Source: Paludibacteraceae bacterium
Lineage (GTDB): Bacteria; Bacteroidota; Bacteroidia; Bacteroidales; Paludibacteraceae
Assembly: GCA_017503075.1 (NCBI GenBank)
Contig: JAFVTU010000017.1
Span: forward strand, 1 to 64,000
DNA length: 64,000 nt
Reading direction: 5' to 3'
Positions 33,699 through 42,972 of the stretch are shown here, one piece after another; within the stretch, counting starts at the first letter, position 1, and the number at the start of each line of letters is the position of its first letter. A model generated the notes under the pieces. That model was not told the DNA's origin, searched no databases, and saw only the letters and a list, made by a program, of their open reading frames with translations. The position numbers and the translations under genes were made by a program.

Positions 33699-34928
33699 GG
33701 CGAAGAAGATGTTGGCGACGGTGAAAGCGACGATGACGCCGATGAGGTCGGCAATGAGGCAACATACGACGGCATGGCGAGTGTTCTTAATGCCGACACT
33801 GCCGAAATAAACAGCTAAGACATAGAAAGTGGTGTCGGTGGTGCCTTGCAGTATGCAACACAAACGGCCAACAAGCGAGTCGGCTCCGTGGGTGGTCATT
33901 GCCTCAATCATGAGCCCGCGTGCTCCACTACCAGAAAGCGGTTTCATAATAGCCGTAGGAACGGCTGCGGAGAGGTCGGGATTGATGCCCACCAGGGAGA
34001 AGAGGTGCGCAAGTCCTTGCTCAAGCAGTCCCATTGCTCCGCTGGCGCGGAACATGCCCACCGCAACGAGGATAGCGATGAGGTAGGGAATGATGCCGAT
34101 GGCAGTCTTAAAACCATCTTTGGCTCCGTCGATGAAGGCGTCATAGACATTGACTTTCTTTATAGCGGCTTGTATGATGAACCAACAAATGACTCCAAGC
34201 AAAATGACTGCGGCTATGAGGGCAGAGGCAGCGGTGAGTGTTTCTTCGGGTAGGCGTTGCGCCAAGATAAGCAAGAGCACCACCAAAGCAGTAAGGGTAA
34301 GCAGTACGCCCATAACGACCTTGTCCCAAATCTTGATTTTTTGTGCCGCACAGCAGGCGAGTAGCCCGCCGAGCGTGGAGAAATAGGTGGCAATAAGCAA
34401 AGGGAGGAAGATGTCCGCAGGGTTAGCAGCCCCGAGTTGGGCGCGGTATGCCATGATGGTGGTAGGGATGATGGTTAGTCCGCTGGCACCGAGTACAACG
34501 AACATAATCATAGCATTGGAGGCTTTGGAACGGTCGGGGTTGAGCGTTTGCAGTTCGCCCATGGCTTTGAGCCCCATAGGAGTGGCTGCGTTGTCAAGCC
34601 CGAGCATGTTGGCTGCGAAGTTCATGAACATGGTACCATAGACAGGGTGGCGATCGGGAATTTCGGGGAAGATGCGGCGGAAGAAAGGTGCGACACCACG
34701 TGAGAGGGTGTTGACTACACCGCCCTGCTGACCGATATTAAGAATGCCCATCCACAGAGCAAGCACGCCCGTAAGTCCTAACGAAATCTCAAAACCGTTC
34801 TTGGCAGAAGCGAAAGTGGAGTTGAGAATCTCAGAGAAGATATCCGTTTGCCCAAAGGCAAAAAACTGTACGCAGCCCATGATGACCGCGAGGAGAATAA
34901 GTCCTATCCAAATGTAGTTGAGTACCAT
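33696..34928 (-). CDS. SpmA-SpmB fusion membrane protein (nucleoside recognition domains)
   Basis: The 410-residue integral membrane protein has two related halves. The first (FEISLGLTGVLALWMGILNI, MNFAANMLGLDNAATPMGLKAM, MIMFVVLGASGLTIIPTT) matches SpmA. The second (DGFKTAIGIIPYLIAILVAVGMFRASG, PTAIMKPLSGSGARGLM, STDT-like GTTDTTFYVLAVYFG) matches SpmB. In sporulators these two proteins affect spore core dehydration; in Bacteroidota the fusion is common and its transport role is unknown. It is followed by ybeY with a repeat in between. Confidence 0.88.
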   Translation of the reverse strand: MVLNYIWIGLILLAVIMGCVQFFAFGQTDIFSEILNSTFASAKNGFEISLGLTGVLALWMGILNIGQQGGVVNTLSRGVAPFFRRIFPEIPDRHPVYGTMFMNFAANMLGLDNAATPMGLKAMGELQTLNPDRSKASNAMIMFVVLGASGLTIIPTTIMAYRAQLGAANPADIFLPLLIATYFSTLGGLLACCAAQKIKIWDKVVMGVLLTLTALVVLLLILAQRLPEETLTAASALIAAVILLGVICWFIIQAAIKKVNVYDAFIDGAKDGFKTAIGIIPYLIAILVAVGMFRASGAMGLLEQGLAHLFSLVGINPDLSAAVPTAIMKPLSGSGARGLMIEAMTTHGADSLVGRLCCILQGTTDTTFYVLAVYFGSVGIKNTRHAVVCCLIADLIGVIVAFTVANIFFA

Positions 34929-34936
34929 ATTGGGTG

Positions 34937-34944
34937 CAAAGGTA
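34937..34944 (-). promoter_or_regulatory. Promoter -7 element for the SpmAB fusion gene
   Basis: TAccTTTG on the minus strand (34944-34937) lies 8 nt before the ATG at 34928. No -33 element is evident at the usual distance. Confidence 0.6.
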
Positions 34945-35016
34945 CGAAAAAAAAGTGAAAAGTAAAAACTTAAAAGGCAAAACTTTTATCATATATGCGT
35001 AAAGGTATAGTAATAT

Positions 35017-35063
35017 CTAACTAATAACTAACTAATAACTAACTAATAACTAACTAATAACTA
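35017..35063. repeat. Four-copy 11-bp tandem repeat
   Basis: CTAACTAATAA is repeated four times without change (35017-35060), followed by a partial copy. It lies between the divergent SpmAB and methyltransferase promoters. The unit length equals about one helical turn. The reverse complement of the repeat at 53075-53118 differs by only one base per unit. Confidence 0.85.
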
Positions 35064-35139
35064 AGTAAAATATGTAGTATGATGTGTTGTACGGTGTAGG
35101 GTGTGTTGTATTAGTTGGATGGTAAAAAATGAGTAAGTA

Positions 35140-35170
35140 TTGCGAGAATGGAAAAAAAATAGTATCTTTG
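35140..35170 (+). promoter_or_regulatory. Bacteroidota-type promoter
   Basis: TTG at 35140-35142 and TAtcTTTG at 35163-35170 are 20 nt apart. It serves the methyltransferase and cobalamin adenosyltransferase genes. Confidence 0.7.
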
Positions 35171-35235
35171 CAGCGAATTATATGAATTGTGTTTAATGTA
35201 TGCGATAGAACTGCTACTGTATAGTGTTTAGAGTG

Positions 35236-36075
35236 ATGGACTTTGCTACTGTCATATATAGAGTGTTATCGTGGTTGAAACACCGATTGACTGCGTGGAA
35301 TACAGGAGGAGAGGGTATACATTCTCCTTATTTGTTTGAGTGGGTGAGAATGGTGATGTCGGATAAACATAGTTATTATTGTTGGGACTCCATTGAGGTA
35401 TGTCGTCAAGCGATGTTGGCGGATGATCGTGAGTTGGAGTTTGTGGATTATGGGAGCGGGAAACAGCAAGGAGGAAGCGAAAAAAAACGGGTGTGTGATA
35501 TAGCTAGAAAGAGTTTGACGAAGAAGAGGTATGCGCAGATGTTGTATCGTTTGGTGAATTGGTTAGGCGAGAGTGAGATAAGAGCTGGGAGAGTAGAGAT
35601 GAGAGAGGAGAGAGGATTGACGATCGTGGAATTGGGCACGAGTTTGGGTGTTACGACTGCGTATTTGGCTATGCCAGATTCACGGAATAGGGTTTTGACA
35701 TTTGAGGGGTGTGCCTCTGTGGCAGAAGTGGCGGAAGAAAATTGGCGGAAGTTAAACGTGAAGAATATCCAATGTGTAGTAGGAGCGATAGATGCTGCAG
35801 TTTTGTCTCGCGAGTTGAGTTGTGTAGATGTGGCGTTTGTGGATGCTAATCACACCTATGCGGGCGCGCGCGAATATTTTAATGTGTTGGCGTCCATGGT
35901 ACATGAAAAAAGTGTGATTGTGGTGGATGATATTCACTATAGTTCAGAGATGGAGCGTGCATGGAAGGAGATTTGCGAGGATGAGCGTGTGACTAGTACA
36001 ATGGATTTGTATCAGATGGGATTAGTGTTTTTTGATCCGCATTATTGGCATCGTAATTATAGGATGAGATTGTAG
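35236..36075 (+). CDS. Class I SAM-dependent methyltransferase
   Basis: The protein has 279 residues from ATG 35236; GTG codons at 35224 and 35233 are alternatives. A helical N-terminus with GEGIHSPYLFEW is typical of Bacteroidota homologues. The Rossmann core shows motif I VELGTSLGVTTAYLA, the acidic end of strand 2 in LTFEGC, DVAFVDANHTYAGA and VIVVDDIHYSSEMERAW, like O-methyltransferases of the Methyltransf_24 type. The substrate is unknown. It is followed after 17 nt by the adenosyltransferase gene. Confidence 0.78.
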   Translation: MDFATVIYRVLSWLKHRLTAWNTGGEGIHSPYLFEWVRMVMSDKHSYYCWDSIEVCRQAMLADDRELEFVDYGSGKQQGGSEKKRVCDIARKSLTKKRYAQMLYRLVNWLGESEIRAGRVEMREERGLTIVELGTSLGVTTAYLAMPDSRNRVLTFEGCASVAEVAEENWRKLNVKNIQCVVGAIDAAVLSRELSCVDVAFVDANHTYAGAREYFNVLASMVHEKSVIVVDDIHYSSEMERAWKEICEDERVTSTMDLYQMGLVFFDPHYWHRNYRMRL

Positions 36076-36092
36076 AAACAAAGTAGATAGGT

Positions 36093-36638
36093 ATGAAAAT
36101 TTACACAAAATCCGGTGACAAAGGTCGCACATCGCTGGCTAGTGGCAAGCGTGTGAGTAAGTCAGATTTGCGTTTGGAAGCATATGGAACCGCAGATGAG
36201 TTGAATAGTTATGTGGGTTGGCTGCGCAGTAAGGTGAAACAATCATCAGGTGGTTGGACTATCGGTGTGGATACCCAATTGAGTTGGGTGCAGAATCGGC
36301 TATTTGATTTAGGTGCGATAATGGCAGGTTCGAATATGCGTTTGGCGGACGGGTCTGTAAAGCAGTTAGAGAAATGGATTGACGATATGCAGTCGGTATT
36401 GCCAGAGTTGCGTGCTTTTATTCTACCAGGAGGCGATGAGATGGTGGCAGTGTGTCATGTGTGTCGTACAGTAGCGCGAAGGCTAGAGCGGAGTATGGTG
36501 GTATGGCATGAAGAGACAGGTGATAATGTTGCTGAAGAAGTTTGGCAGTTTGTGAACAGATTGAGCGATTATTGTTTTGTTTTGGCTCGATTTATGTCAA
36601 AAAATATAGAAATTAGTGTTCCTATTTGGGAAAAATGA
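36093..36638 (+). CDS. Cob(I)yrinic acid a,c-diamide adenosyltransferase, PduO type
   Basis: The 181-residue protein has the PduO signature: KIYTKSGDKGRTSLASG at the N-terminus (ATP binding), EAYGTADELNSYVGWL, FILPGGDEMVAVCHVCRTVARRLERS (catalytic Arg region) and FVNRLSDYCFVLAR. It transfers the adenosyl group of ATP to cob(I)alamin, giving the B12 coenzyme. No other cobalamin gene is nearby, so it probably serves salvage for B12-dependent enzymes encoded elsewhere. Confidence 0.9.
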   Translation: MKIYTKSGDKGRTSLASGKRVSKSDLRLEAYGTADELNSYVGWLRSKVKQSSGGWTIGVDTQLSWVQNRLFDLGAIMAGSNMRLADGSVKQLEKWIDDMQSVLPELRAFILPGGDEMVAVCHVCRTVARRLERSMVVWHEETGDNVAEEVWQFVNRLSDYCFVLARFMSKNIEISVPIWEK

Positions 36639-36655
36639 AGAAAAAGTGCGAAAAA

Positions 36656-36687
36656 TTTGTGTGTTTGAGTTTTTTTTTGTACTTTTG
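36656..36687 (+). promoter_or_regulatory. Bacteroidota-type promoter of the T9SS operon
   Basis: TTTG at 36656-36659 and TActTTTG at 36680-36687 are 20 nt apart. No other promoter is seen until 49825, so it may drive the whole run from DUF2795 to polA. Confidence 0.75.
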
Positions 36688-36730
36688 CGCGATATTTATG
36701 TAAAAAGCGCTTATTGCGTTTGAATTGGTT

Positions 36731-36952
36731 ATGTATTGGACTTTAGAATTAGCTTCGAAAATAGAGGATGCGCCCTGGCCAGCAACGAAGGATGAATTGT
36801 TGGATTATGCGTTGCGTATAGGTGCTCCAATGGAGGTTATAGAGAATCTTCAGGAGATTGAGGATGATGAGGAGATATATGAATCTATAGAGGATTTGTG
36901 GCCTGATTATCCAACAAAGGAAGATTTTTTCTTTGATGAAGAAGAATATTGA
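36731..36952 (+). CDS. DUF2795-family small acidic protein
   Basis: The protein has 73 residues from ATG 36731. MYWTLELASKIEDAPWPATK, YALRIGAPMEVIENLQEIED and WPDYPTKEDFFF are almost invariant in the Bacteroidota DUF2795 family. The protein is very acidic and cytoplasmic. Its function is unknown. It opens the operon that contains the T9SS core. Confidence 0.85.
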   Translation: MYWTLELASKIEDAPWPATKDELLDYALRIGAPMEVIENLQEIEDDEEIYESIEDLWPDYPTKEDFFFDEEEY

Positions 36953-36963
36953 TTGCGTGTTGA

Positions 36964-37956
36964 ATGATTGCAGGAGATGCGGGCGTGAGACGTAGTATTT
37001 TGCTTTTGTTGGCATTGTTGTGTGGCGTACTTTATGTGCGTGCTCAGTTTGATGCTCAGATAGGTCAGTACATGTTTTTGCAGCCATCGTATAATCCTGC
37101 GGCAGTAGGCGAAGGTGATTTGATGCGAGTGTATGGTAGTCACCGAATGGATTTTACAGGGATAAAAGATGCTCCAATGACTACTATTTTTTCGTTTTCG
37201 TCGCCGTTCGTAATAGGAAAAACAAGTCATGGTGCAGGTGTGCGCTTTATGAATGACAGGTTTGGTTTGTATACGAATCAAAGTTTGTACTTGGAATATG
37301 CGTATAAGTTTCAATTGGGCAAGGGTGTGTTAAGTGTGGGTGTGGATTTAGGTCTAATGAACTTAAGTTTTGCGTCGGATAGTGTGGATTTTGCAGATGG
37401 TCAGGATGATTATCATCAAGGTAGTGATATGGCAATTCCTGATGGTGCAGGTGGCAATAGTGAGAAAGGAGCTTCGGGTATGGGTTTTGATATGGGAGTG
37501 GGAGTGTATTATTCTGCTCCAAGTTGGTGGGCTAGTGTGAGTTATGGGCATTTGACTCAGCCGACATTGAGTTTGAGTGATCGGACAGACCATGATGTAT
37601 ATGGTGTGTTGTATATATCGGGCGGATATAAATGGCAATTGGGGAATAAGGACTGGATGTTGTTGCCTAGTGCCATGGTGATGACGGATTTTAGGGGTTG
37701 GGATGTGAATTTGACGATGTTAGCTCAGGTTCAGAAGCGTTATCGATTTGGCTTGGGTTATCGGATAGCAGGTAGCGTGAATGTATTGGTGAATGTGGAT
37801 ATTGTGAATGGTTTGCAGTTGGGTTATACCTACGAATTGCCAGCGAATGGATTGATTCGTGAGAGTTATGGTTCGCATGAGTTGTGTTTGTCGTATGGAT
37901 TTAATGTGTTGAAGCCTCGTCATACAAATAAGTATAAGAGTATAAGGTATTTGTAA
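36964..37956 (+). CDS. porP: Type IX secretion membrane protein, PorP/SprF family
   Basis: The protein has up to 330 residues; the ATG at 36964 gives a slightly long signal region, and GTG 36985 is an alternative. After the signal peptide comes FDAQIGQYMFLQPSYNPAAVG, the family hallmark, then HRMDFTGIKDAPMTT and a beta-barrel to the C-terminus. PorP/SprF proteins connect the T9SS motor complex with the outer membrane or with large surface cargo. It is directly followed by gldK-gldN, the classic order porPKLMN. Confidence 0.9.
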   Translation: MIAGDAGVRRSILLLLALLCGVLYVRAQFDAQIGQYMFLQPSYNPAAVGEGDLMRVYGSHRMDFTGIKDAPMTTIFSFSSPFVIGKTSHGAGVRFMNDRFGLYTNQSLYLEYAYKFQLGKGVLSVGVDLGLMNLSFASDSVDFADGQDDYHQGSDMAIPDGAGGNSEKGASGMGFDMGVGVYYSAPSWWASVSYGHLTQPTLSLSDRTDHDVYGVLYISGGYKWQLGNKDWMLLPSAMVMTDFRGWDVNLTMLAQVQKRYRFGLGYRIAGSVNVLVNVDIVNGLQLGYTYELPANGLIRESYGSHELCLSYGFNVLKPRHTNKYKSIRYL

Positions 37957-37981
37957 AACGAATATAAACTAATTTAAGTAT

Positions 37982-39346
37982 ATGAAAATAACAAGATTTT
38001 TGCCAATTGTTGTATTGGTGCTTGGTATGTCAGCATGTAATAATCCTGCTGGCCAGTTAGTTGGTGCTTCTATTGATGGCCCAATGAAAGATGTCGCGCC
38101 TCTTGGTATGAAATTTATTCGCCAAGGTGCTTTTTTGATGGGTGCAAACGAACAGTCAACTGTGTTTGCTCAGTCAGATAATAACATTAAGGTTTCTGTT
38201 AATGCGTTCTGGATGGATGAAACAGAGATTACTAATAGTGAGTATCGTCAGTTTGTGTATTGGGTACGCGATTCGATAGCTCGTAGTCTGTTGATTGATC
38301 AGCAATATGATGAGTATGGGCGCTATAATGATACTACTGAAAAGTACGTGATAAATTGGTCTAAGCCAATTCCTTGGGTTGATCGTTTCAATGCCAATGC
38401 GCCACAAGATGTAAGTATGCTAGATTCGTTGTTCTATGACAATGGCTTAGGTGGGTTGAATATCACGAAGCTTCGTTATAATTACAGTTGGAGCAATATT
38501 GGTGCTGCGATTGACCGTAACAAGCGTTTTGATGTTGCTAGGGGTGTTTATCCAGAAGGTACGATGATAGAAGTGGATACATTCTATATTGATGCTAATG
38601 GACTGATTAAGCGCAAGACGGTAAAGCGTACGTTGCGTGAGCCAAAGGATCTGCTCACGAATGCGATTATTTGTATTTATCCAGATACGATGGTTTGGGC
38701 TCGTGATTTCGATTATTCATACAATGATCCATTGTTGCACGGCTATTTTAGTATGCCGAGTTATTCAGAGTATCCTGTTGTGGGTGTGACATGGGAGCAA
38801 GCTCATGCGTTCTGTCATTGGCGTACGCAATTGCTTCGTACAGAGGGTAAGCAGTTAATATTGCCTTATCGTTTGCCATCAGAGGCAGAGTGGGAGTTTG
38901 CTGCTCGTGGCGGTCTAAAAGCTGCGATGTATCCATGGGGTAGTAAGTCTACGCGAGACAAAAAAGGTTGCTTTATGGCTAATTTTAAGCCATATCGTGG
39001 TTCATATCACAATGATACTGGTTCTACGACTATGGCAGTGGGTGGTTTTGAACCCAATGATTTTGGTTTGTATGACATGGCGGGTAACGTAGCAGAGTGG
39101 ACTTCTTCTTCTTATTCTAGCATGTCTAACACTTATATCCACGATATGAATCCAGATTTTCAATACATGGCTAAAGAGAATGATCCTGCCGCAATGAAGC
39201 GTAAGGTAATCAAAGGTGGAAGTTGGAAAGATATGAGTTATTACCTGCAGTGCGGTGTTCGTACGTATGAATATCAATATGAGTCTCGTTCTTACATAGG
39301 CTTCCGTTGTGTTCGTTCTGCAATGGGTAAGCAATATAACAAGTAA
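37982..39346 (+). CDS. gldK: T9SS ring lipoprotein GldK/PorK
   Basis: The 454-residue protein has a lipoprotein signal (LGMSAC, Cys19). It contains a formylglycine-generating-enzyme/sulfatase-modifying fold: LGMKFIRQGAFLMGANEQ, FWMDETEITNSEYRQFV, VVGVTWEQAHAFCHWR, YRLPSEAEWEFAARGG, FGLYDMAGNVAEW, KVIKGGSWKD. GldK (PorK) forms the periplasmic ring with GldN beneath the outer membrane. It belongs to the porP-gldKLMN cluster. Confidence 0.95.
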   Translation: MKITRFLPIVVLVLGMSACNNPAGQLVGASIDGPMKDVAPLGMKFIRQGAFLMGANEQSTVFAQSDNNIKVSVNAFWMDETEITNSEYRQFVYWVRDSIARSLLIDQQYDEYGRYNDTTEKYVINWSKPIPWVDRFNANAPQDVSMLDSLFYDNGLGGLNITKLRYNYSWSNIGAAIDRNKRFDVARGVYPEGTMIEVDTFYIDANGLIKRKTVKRTLREPKDLLTNAIICIYPDTMVWARDFDYSYNDPLLHGYFSMPSYSEYPVVGVTWEQAHAFCHWRTQLLRTEGKQLILPYRLPSEAEWEFAARGGLKAAMYPWGSKSTRDKKGCFMANFKPYRGSYHNDTGSTTMAVGGFEPNDFGLYDMAGNVAEWTSSSYSSMSNTYIHDMNPDFQYMAKENDPAAMKRKVIKGGSWKDMSYYLQCGVRTYEYQYESRSYIGFRCVRSAMGKQYNK

Positions 39347-39365
39347 GATAAATCTAAACACGAAA

Positions 39366-40310
39366 ATGGTAAAAGAAATGAAAGAGAAAGTATCGGCACC
39401 TAAGGGCCAGTCTAAATTCATGCAATGGTATGAATCATATTCTGGTAAGAAAATCGTAGGTTGCGTATATTCGTTGGGAGCATCTATTGTGATTATTGGT
39501 GCGTTGTTTAAAATTATGCACTTCCCTGGTGCAGGTCCTATGCTTATTGCAGGTATGAGTGTAGAGGCGTTGTTATTTGCGATAGGTTGCTTGGACAAGC
39601 CTCATGCAGAGTTTCATTGGGAGAATGTGTTTCCTCAACTAGTGGGTCATGGTGCAGATCCTGAGTTGATTAAGGAATTGGAGTCTCGTCCTTGTCCAAC
39701 CCTATTGGGAGGCGTTGGTGGCGGAGAATCAGGTTCTGCTTCCTCGTCTGTGTCAGTTCCTGCTATTGATGAGAAATCTTTAGGTGCCTTGAAACAGGGT
39801 ATTGCGGAGTTGGCTAATACGGCTAATCAATTAAGCGAATTGGGTAATCTGGCTATGGTTACGGCTAATTTAGGTGATAAGTTGGATGCTGCGGGACAAG
39901 CTGCAGAGCAGTTTGCAATAGCGGGCAAGGTAGTCACAGAAAAGAGTGCAGTTTTAGGTGATACCTATGTGCAAGTGGCAAGTGATATGCAAAAAGTGGT
40001 AGCAGGCACTAAAACTTACGAGGCTCAAGTGGCTTCTATTTCAAAGCAATTAACCAGTTTGAATGCAGTATATGAGATGCAATTGAAGACTTTGCAAAGC
40101 CAAACTGATGCGTACAAAGCACAAGCTGAGAAGATAGTTAGTGCTAGTGCTCAGGTTGATAAAATGGCAGTCGGTGTCAAAGCTATGGTTGATGTTGCCC
40201 AAGAAGCATTAGAAAACCAAAAAGCTTATACTGCTGGTGCAAAACAAATGGCAGCTCAGGTTGCTGAATTGAATAAAGTGTACGGCAATATATTGAATGC
40301 GTTGGCCTAA
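39366..40310 (+). CDS. gldL: T9SS inner-membrane motor protein GldL/PorL
   Basis: The protein has 314 residues from ATG 39366 (MVKEMKEK); the longer frame overlaps gldK and is not used. Two transmembrane helices lie in the first third (VYSLGASIVIIGALFK, GPMLIAGMSVEALLFAI), followed by a long cytoplasmic helical tail. GldL with GldM forms the proton-driven rotary motor that powers type IX secretion. The stop is 19 nt after gldK. Confidence 0.93.
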   Translation: MVKEMKEKVSAPKGQSKFMQWYESYSGKKIVGCVYSLGASIVIIGALFKIMHFPGAGPMLIAGMSVEALLFAIGCLDKPHAEFHWENVFPQLVGHGADPELIKELESRPCPTLLGGVGGGESGSASSSVSVPAIDEKSLGALKQGIAELANTANQLSELGNLAMVTANLGDKLDAAGQAAEQFAIAGKVVTEKSAVLGDTYVQVASDMQKVVAGTKTYEAQVASISKQLTSLNAVYEMQLKTLQSQTDAYKAQAEKIVSASAQVDKMAVGVKAMVDVAQEALENQKAYTAGAKQMAAQVAELNKVYGNILNALA

Positions 40311-40342
40311 CGCGCGCGTAATACCTTCATATTTAACATATT

Positions 40343-41890
40343 ATGGGTGGAGCAAAAAATTGTCCGGAAACTCCGAGACAAAAAATGATTAGTATGATGT
40401 ACTTGGTATTGACTGCCATGTTGGCGCTCAATGTCAGTGCAGCTATATTGAATGGTTACGCTCAGGTGGATGATAGTTTGCATGCAACTATTGACACAAT
40501 GAATGAGAGTAACCAAGAAACGTATGCGCAATTTTCAGCTGCTTTGAGGGAGAATGAGATTAAAGTGCGCCCCTATTATGAGAGAGCGATGGAAGTCCAA
40601 AGAGTGTCCGATGAATTCTATGGATATGTACAAAGTTTTAAGGATGAAATGGTGCTACAAGCAGATGGAAAGAAAGCTAAGGCAAATGCCCGAGTGCGTG
40701 AACTAGGGAAACAAGATGACACGAATGTGCCACAGCGCTATGCTATCAACGAGGGACACGCGGCCATACTGCAAGAGAAGATTAATGCATATCGTGAATT
40801 CATGATTGATATAACGGGAGAAAGTCCTGCATTAGATAATGAGTTGCGAGAAACATTTGTGACACCTCGAGGGGTGAATGCAGAGGGCGATTCTATCTCT
40901 TGGGAAAATGCAATGTTTAATGAAATGCCAATGTGTGCATGTATCACAGTTTTGACTAAGTTACAAAGTGATATTCGTCATTGTGAAGGTCGTGCCGTTC
41001 GTCATTTGTTGACTCAGACTGATGCTACTGATCTGCGCGTGAATAAGTTTGATGCGTATGTAATACCTCAGTCTGATTATGTGGTAAAAGGTAATACATA
41101 TCGTGCTCAAATCATATTGGCAGCTATTGATTCTACTCGTGCTCCCGAGTATTTTGTTAACGGCAAGCAACTAAAGAGTGATGGTTTGTTTGAGATGATT
41201 GCAAATGTTGTTGGTCAACAGCGAATTACAGGTAAGATTGGCTATAAGGACAATCAAGGTGCGATGAAATACGTTCCATTTGAACGCGAGTTCACGGTAG
41301 GTGAGCCTAGTGCTACGATTTCTAATACGGACTTAAATATTATGTATCGTGGCTATGAGAATCCATTTTCTATTTCAGTTCCTGGTATGCGAAGTGGTTT
41401 GTTGGAAGTAAAATGTAAGCAGGCTACTGTCAATAAGAAAAATGATCTTTGGATTATTATTCCTAATGCGAAATCGGCTGACGAATTGACAATAGAAGTT
41501 TATGCAAAGATTAATAATCGTGATGTTTTGATGGGATCTCACAAGTATCGCATCAAGAATCTCCCTCGTCCTGATGTGTATTTTGAGGTGGATGGTTATC
41601 CAACAGAGGATTTGAAAATACCTTTCGTAAAATTAAGAAATCCTAAGAATAAGTTCATCGCATCATATGGTACTGATGGATTGGTTCAAGCAAAGTTTGA
41701 CATTGTCAGTTTTGAAGTGCGTTTGCCTTCGGGAACAACGATTGCTGTCAAAGGTAATAAATTTAACAAGCGTGCTTTGGATGCTATTGAAAATCTGCGT
41801 TTAGGTACACTAATTACCATAATGTCAATCAAAGCAAAGGGGCCTGATGGAAAAGAGGTTTCCTTGCGTAGTCTTACTATAGAATTATAA
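40343..41890 (+). CDS. gldM: T9SS motor shaft protein GldM/PorM
   Basis: The 515-residue protein begins with MGGAKNCPETPRQKMISMM and one transmembrane helix (about 18-36; YLVLTAMLALNVSAAIL), followed by a long periplasmic part of helical and beta domains (D1-D4). N-terminal sequence, topology and length match GldM, which crosses the periplasm from the GldL motor to the GldK/GldN ring. Confidence 0.95.
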   Translation: MGGAKNCPETPRQKMISMMYLVLTAMLALNVSAAILNGYAQVDDSLHATIDTMNESNQETYAQFSAALRENEIKVRPYYERAMEVQRVSDEFYGYVQSFKDEMVLQADGKKAKANARVRELGKQDDTNVPQRYAINEGHAAILQEKINAYREFMIDITGESPALDNELRETFVTPRGVNAEGDSISWENAMFNEMPMCACITVLTKLQSDIRHCEGRAVRHLLTQTDATDLRVNKFDAYVIPQSDYVVKGNTYRAQIILAAIDSTRAPEYFVNGKQLKSDGLFEMIANVVGQQRITGKIGYKDNQGAMKYVPFEREFTVGEPSATISNTDLNIMYRGYENPFSISVPGMRSGLLEVKCKQATVNKKNDLWIIIPNAKSADELTIEVYAKINNRDVLMGSHKYRIKNLPRPDVYFEVDGYPTEDLKIPFVKLRNPKNKFIASYGTDGLVQAKFDIVSFEVRLPSGTTIAVKGNKFNKRALDAIENLRLGTLITIMSIKAKGPDGKEVSLRSLTIEL

Positions 41891-41903
41891 AGAAAAATAT
41901 ATT

Positions 41904-42929
41904 ATGAAAAAATTAGTTTTTTTGATGGTTGCGCTTTTTGGCATTTCTGTAGCTCAAGCGCAGATTAAAATTAATTATGATTCTATCAAAAGTTTGTATG
42001 AATCAGCGGCTAAGGCGTCTATAACTAATGAGGATTTGGTTACTCAAACGGCTCCAGTTTCTTTCTTGGATGAGAATGGTTTGATGCGCCAAGGTGCGCA
42101 AGAGCAAATTGCTACGGCAAGTGCGATGCTTAGTGTGTTTCATCGCTTAGATGACGTGGTTTGGTCTCAAGAGGTATATCGTATTGTTGATATGCGTTTT
42201 AAGCAAAATTATCCGCTTTACACCCCTCTATCAGCTGATGATCCAGTAAATAGTTCATTGTTGAAAACAATGTTAATGGCTATCGGTAATGGTATGCCAG
42301 TTTTTTCAAAGTCAGAGACAGGAGATATTCGTCCTACTTTTGATTTTTCTAATATGCAGATAGGTCCAGATGCTTTGAGCTTATTGGATGCAGAAAGAGC
42401 GGGAAATTACGATCCAGATGATGAGGAAAATAGAGCGTTTCAACGAGTGTTGAAACCTGACTCAATTACAGGTAATCTTGTTGTAAATGCTAGTTCTTTT
42501 CCGGGGTATGCTAAAAACCAATTGAAGTATTTGATTAAGGAGGTAGTATTCTTTGATAAGCATTACTGTCGTCTCTATTCTGAGATTGAAGCGATTGCTC
42601 CTTTACATGCTGAAAATGGTGATATGGAGCTTAAGGGTATGACAGCGACGGAATCAATATATAGCCAAATCCTTTTCTGGGTACGATACAATGATTTTCG
42701 TCCATATATGACGCAAAAATATGTATCACCTCGAGATAATGATTCAAAGCGTGTGACTTTCGATGATTTCTTCCGATTGAAATTATACTCTTCGTATATA
42801 TTAGGTATTAATAATGTTTATGGCAGAATGGTGCCTGAGATAGCCAAAACCTATGAAGATATACAAAGAGAGCAGAAAAAAATCGAAGCAAATTTGCTGA
42901 ATATAGAGCAAGATTTGTGGGAGTATTAA
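41904..42929 (+). CDS. gldN: T9SS ring protein GldN/PorN
   Basis: The 341-residue protein has a signal peptide (ending VAQAQ). RLDDVVWSQEVYRIVDMR, NYPLYTPL and KEVVFFDKHYCRLYSEIEAIAPL are typical of GldN/PorN. It binds GldK in the periplasmic ring. It closes the secretion genes and is followed after 43 nt by ftsX. Confidence 0.93.
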   Translation: MKKLVFLMVALFGISVAQAQIKINYDSIKSLYESAAKASITNEDLVTQTAPVSFLDENGLMRQGAQEQIATASAMLSVFHRLDDVVWSQEVYRIVDMRFKQNYPLYTPLSADDPVNSSLLKTMLMAIGNGMPVFSKSETGDIRPTFDFSNMQIGPDALSLLDAERAGNYDPDDEENRAFQRVLKPDSITGNLVVNASSFPGYAKNQLKYLIKEVVFFDKHYCRLYSEIEAIAPLHAENGDMELKGMTATESIYSQILFWVRYNDFRPYMTQKYVSPRDNDSKRVTFDDFFRLKLYSSYILGINNVYGRMVPEIAKTYEDIQREQKKIEANLLNIEQDLWEY

Positions 42930-42972
42930 TTAAGTTTTGGGCGGGTGACTAACCTGCCCTTTCTGCTATATA

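Noticed and set aside
33696..33799. Longer N-terminus for YbeY
   Set aside because: The extra residues are Ser/Pro/His-rich, arise from the opposite frame of the SpmAB gene and from the CTACAC repeat, and YbeY homologues begin near MLHFHADN.
35017..35063. CRISPR or phage attachment site
   Set aside because: The array is a pure 11-bp tandem repeat without spacers, and no integrase or tRNA is near.
39309..39365. Upstream start for GldL
   Set aside because: It lies inside the 3' end of gldK; ATG 39366 gives the conserved N-terminus.
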